Shown piece by piece: positions 62,779 through 63,365 of a stretch of 63,365 bases of DNA (its first letter is position 1; each line of letters opens with the position of its first letter). The notes under the pieces are model-generated. The model was not told where the DNA came from. It saw only the letters and a program-made list of their open reading frames with translations, and searched no databases. The position numbers were made by a program, and so were the translations under genes. This DNA is from Chloroflexota bacterium. Lineage in GTDB: Bacteria; Chloroflexota; Dehalococcoidia; Lucifugimonadales; Lucifugimonadaceae. The stretch covers positions 1 through 63,365 of the forward strand of contig JAJCYY010000064.1 of assembly GCA_029262735.1 (NCBI GenBank), in the 5' to 3' direction.

Positions 62779-63365
62779 ATGAGTCAGACAGACAGACCGC
62801 TCAATAAGACACAGCGACTACAGCAGTGGTTCGAAGCCCGGCCCCGCTGGGACAACGCCTCGTACGGCGAATTCATGCATGTCGGCGCCAACCAGACCAT
62901 CTTCCGCATCGTCCTGCAAGAGCTCGAAATAGGCCCGAAAACCGTCGTGCTGGACACCGCCTGTGCAGTTGGAGGAAACGCCCGGTGGCTCGGCTCGCTA
63001 TACGGCTGCCGCGTCTACGGAAACGATATCGACACAGATGCTCTTGAAGTGGCCAGGGATCTTGCCGAGATCGAACGCATCGCAAGCCTCTGCACATTTG
63101 TCGAGGCACCTGTCAACAAGTTGCCGTTTGAAGACGCCATGTTCGATCTGGTGATCTCGACGGACCTGTTCGATGTCGGTGAGGTCAAGCGAGTGCTGAA
63201 GCCGGGCGGCCACTTCGTTGTGAGCACGCTGATCGAGGACCAGGATGCCACGTTCAGTTCGATGGCAAGGGAGTGGGGGCTCGAGCAAGAGGCAGGGCAG
63301 GACGTGACCAGTCTCGCATTCGCCTTTCACCGGGCTAAAGAATCAGAGGCGCAGTTGCTACTGCA
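62779..63365 (+). CDS. SAM-dependent methyltransferase (3' end outside the window)
   Basis: 195 codons are in the window and no stop is met. The fold is class I methyltransferase: motif I is VVLDTACAVGGNARWLGSLY (variant Cys-Ala-Val-Gly-Gly), then an acidic end of strand 2 in YGNDIDTDALE, LPFEDAMFDLVISTD for motif post-I/II, and VLKPGGHFVVST for motif III. The start ATG at 62779 is followed by hydrophilic sequence. Substrate unknown; the change in motif I from the usual GCGxG is noteworthy. Confidence 0.88.
   Translation, partial: MSQTDRPLNKTQRLQQWFEARPRWDNASYGEFMHVGANQTIFRIVLQELEIGPKTVVLDTACAVGGNARWLGSLYGCRVYGNDIDTDALEVARDLAEIERIASLCTFVEAPVNKLPFEDAMFDLVISTDLFDVGEVKRVLKPGGHFVVSTLIEDQDATFSSMAREWGLEQEAGQDVTSLAFAFHRAKESEAQLLL

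Overview
The window looks like one contiguous piece of a bacterial chromosome with moderately high GC, dense genes, many GTG/TTG starts and Shine-Dalgarno-type ribosome sites. The housekeeping genes are bacterial: an aa3/caa3-type cytochrome c oxidase operon, moaA/moaC, trpB, purE/purK, rnhA and glpK. The encoded lipoprotein has long Thr-Pro linkers, and an archaellum locus sits in the same bacterial background. Together these suggest an aerobic member of the Chloroflexota, perhaps from the SAR202/Dehalococcoidia side. That assignment is inference; there is no rRNA here to settle it.

Layout. 1-1510: four tRNA genes (Arg-GCG, Leu-CAG, Val-CAC, Met-CAT) and a HAD hydrolase. 1.7-4.6 kb: molybdopterin genes moaA and moaC with rnhA between them, then rdgB, all on the minus strand. 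4.75-10.7 kb: coxB-coxA-coxC-coxD-ctaG and an acylphosphatase, with coxB carrying two fused cytochrome c domains. 11-31 kb: mixed metabolism (sulfatase, glycerol kinase, beta-helix lipoprotein, aldo/keto reductase with a divergent TetR regulator, gamma-glutamyltransferase, deaminase, trpB, stress protein, CoA-transferase, PAP2 phosphatase, hydrolases, SDR, HtrA-like lipoprotein). 31.2-39.7 kb: a four-gene FtsX/MacB-like ABC exporter. 40-44 kb: purK/purE, a hydrolase and a PIG-L deacetylase. Copies of a short palindromic repeat (TTTGTCAT...ATGACAAA ends) lie in the gaps.

The outstanding region is 43.8-62.2 kb, a bacterial archaellum locus. Four tandem archaellins with class III signal peptides (three followed by their own terminator) come first. 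They are followed by a small coiled-coil protein, an ArlD/E-like acidic protein, three short N-anchored ArlF/ArlG-like proteins, then ArlH (RecA-like ATPase), ArlI (motor/assembly ATPase) and ArlJ (membrane platform). Continuing in the same direction are a short acidic protein, a hybrid histidine kinase whose frame overlaps it, a NarL-type response regulator and a degenerate response regulator. On the upstream side, pointing away, are another NarL regulator (divergent from archaellin 1), a MazG-like protein and a pair of DNA-binding proteins that together look like a split response regulator. No prepilin/archaellin peptidase, CheY/CheA/CheF set or bacterial flagellar gene is present in the window.

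How it may work (inference): ArlI/ArlH/ArlJ assemble and turn a filament made of the four archaellins. The ArlF/G-like proteins anchor it, and the ArlD/E-like acidic protein forms the cytoplasmic scaffold. Bacterial two-component proteins on both flanks control expression and possibly the motor itself. The methyltransferase at the right edge is cut by the window end.
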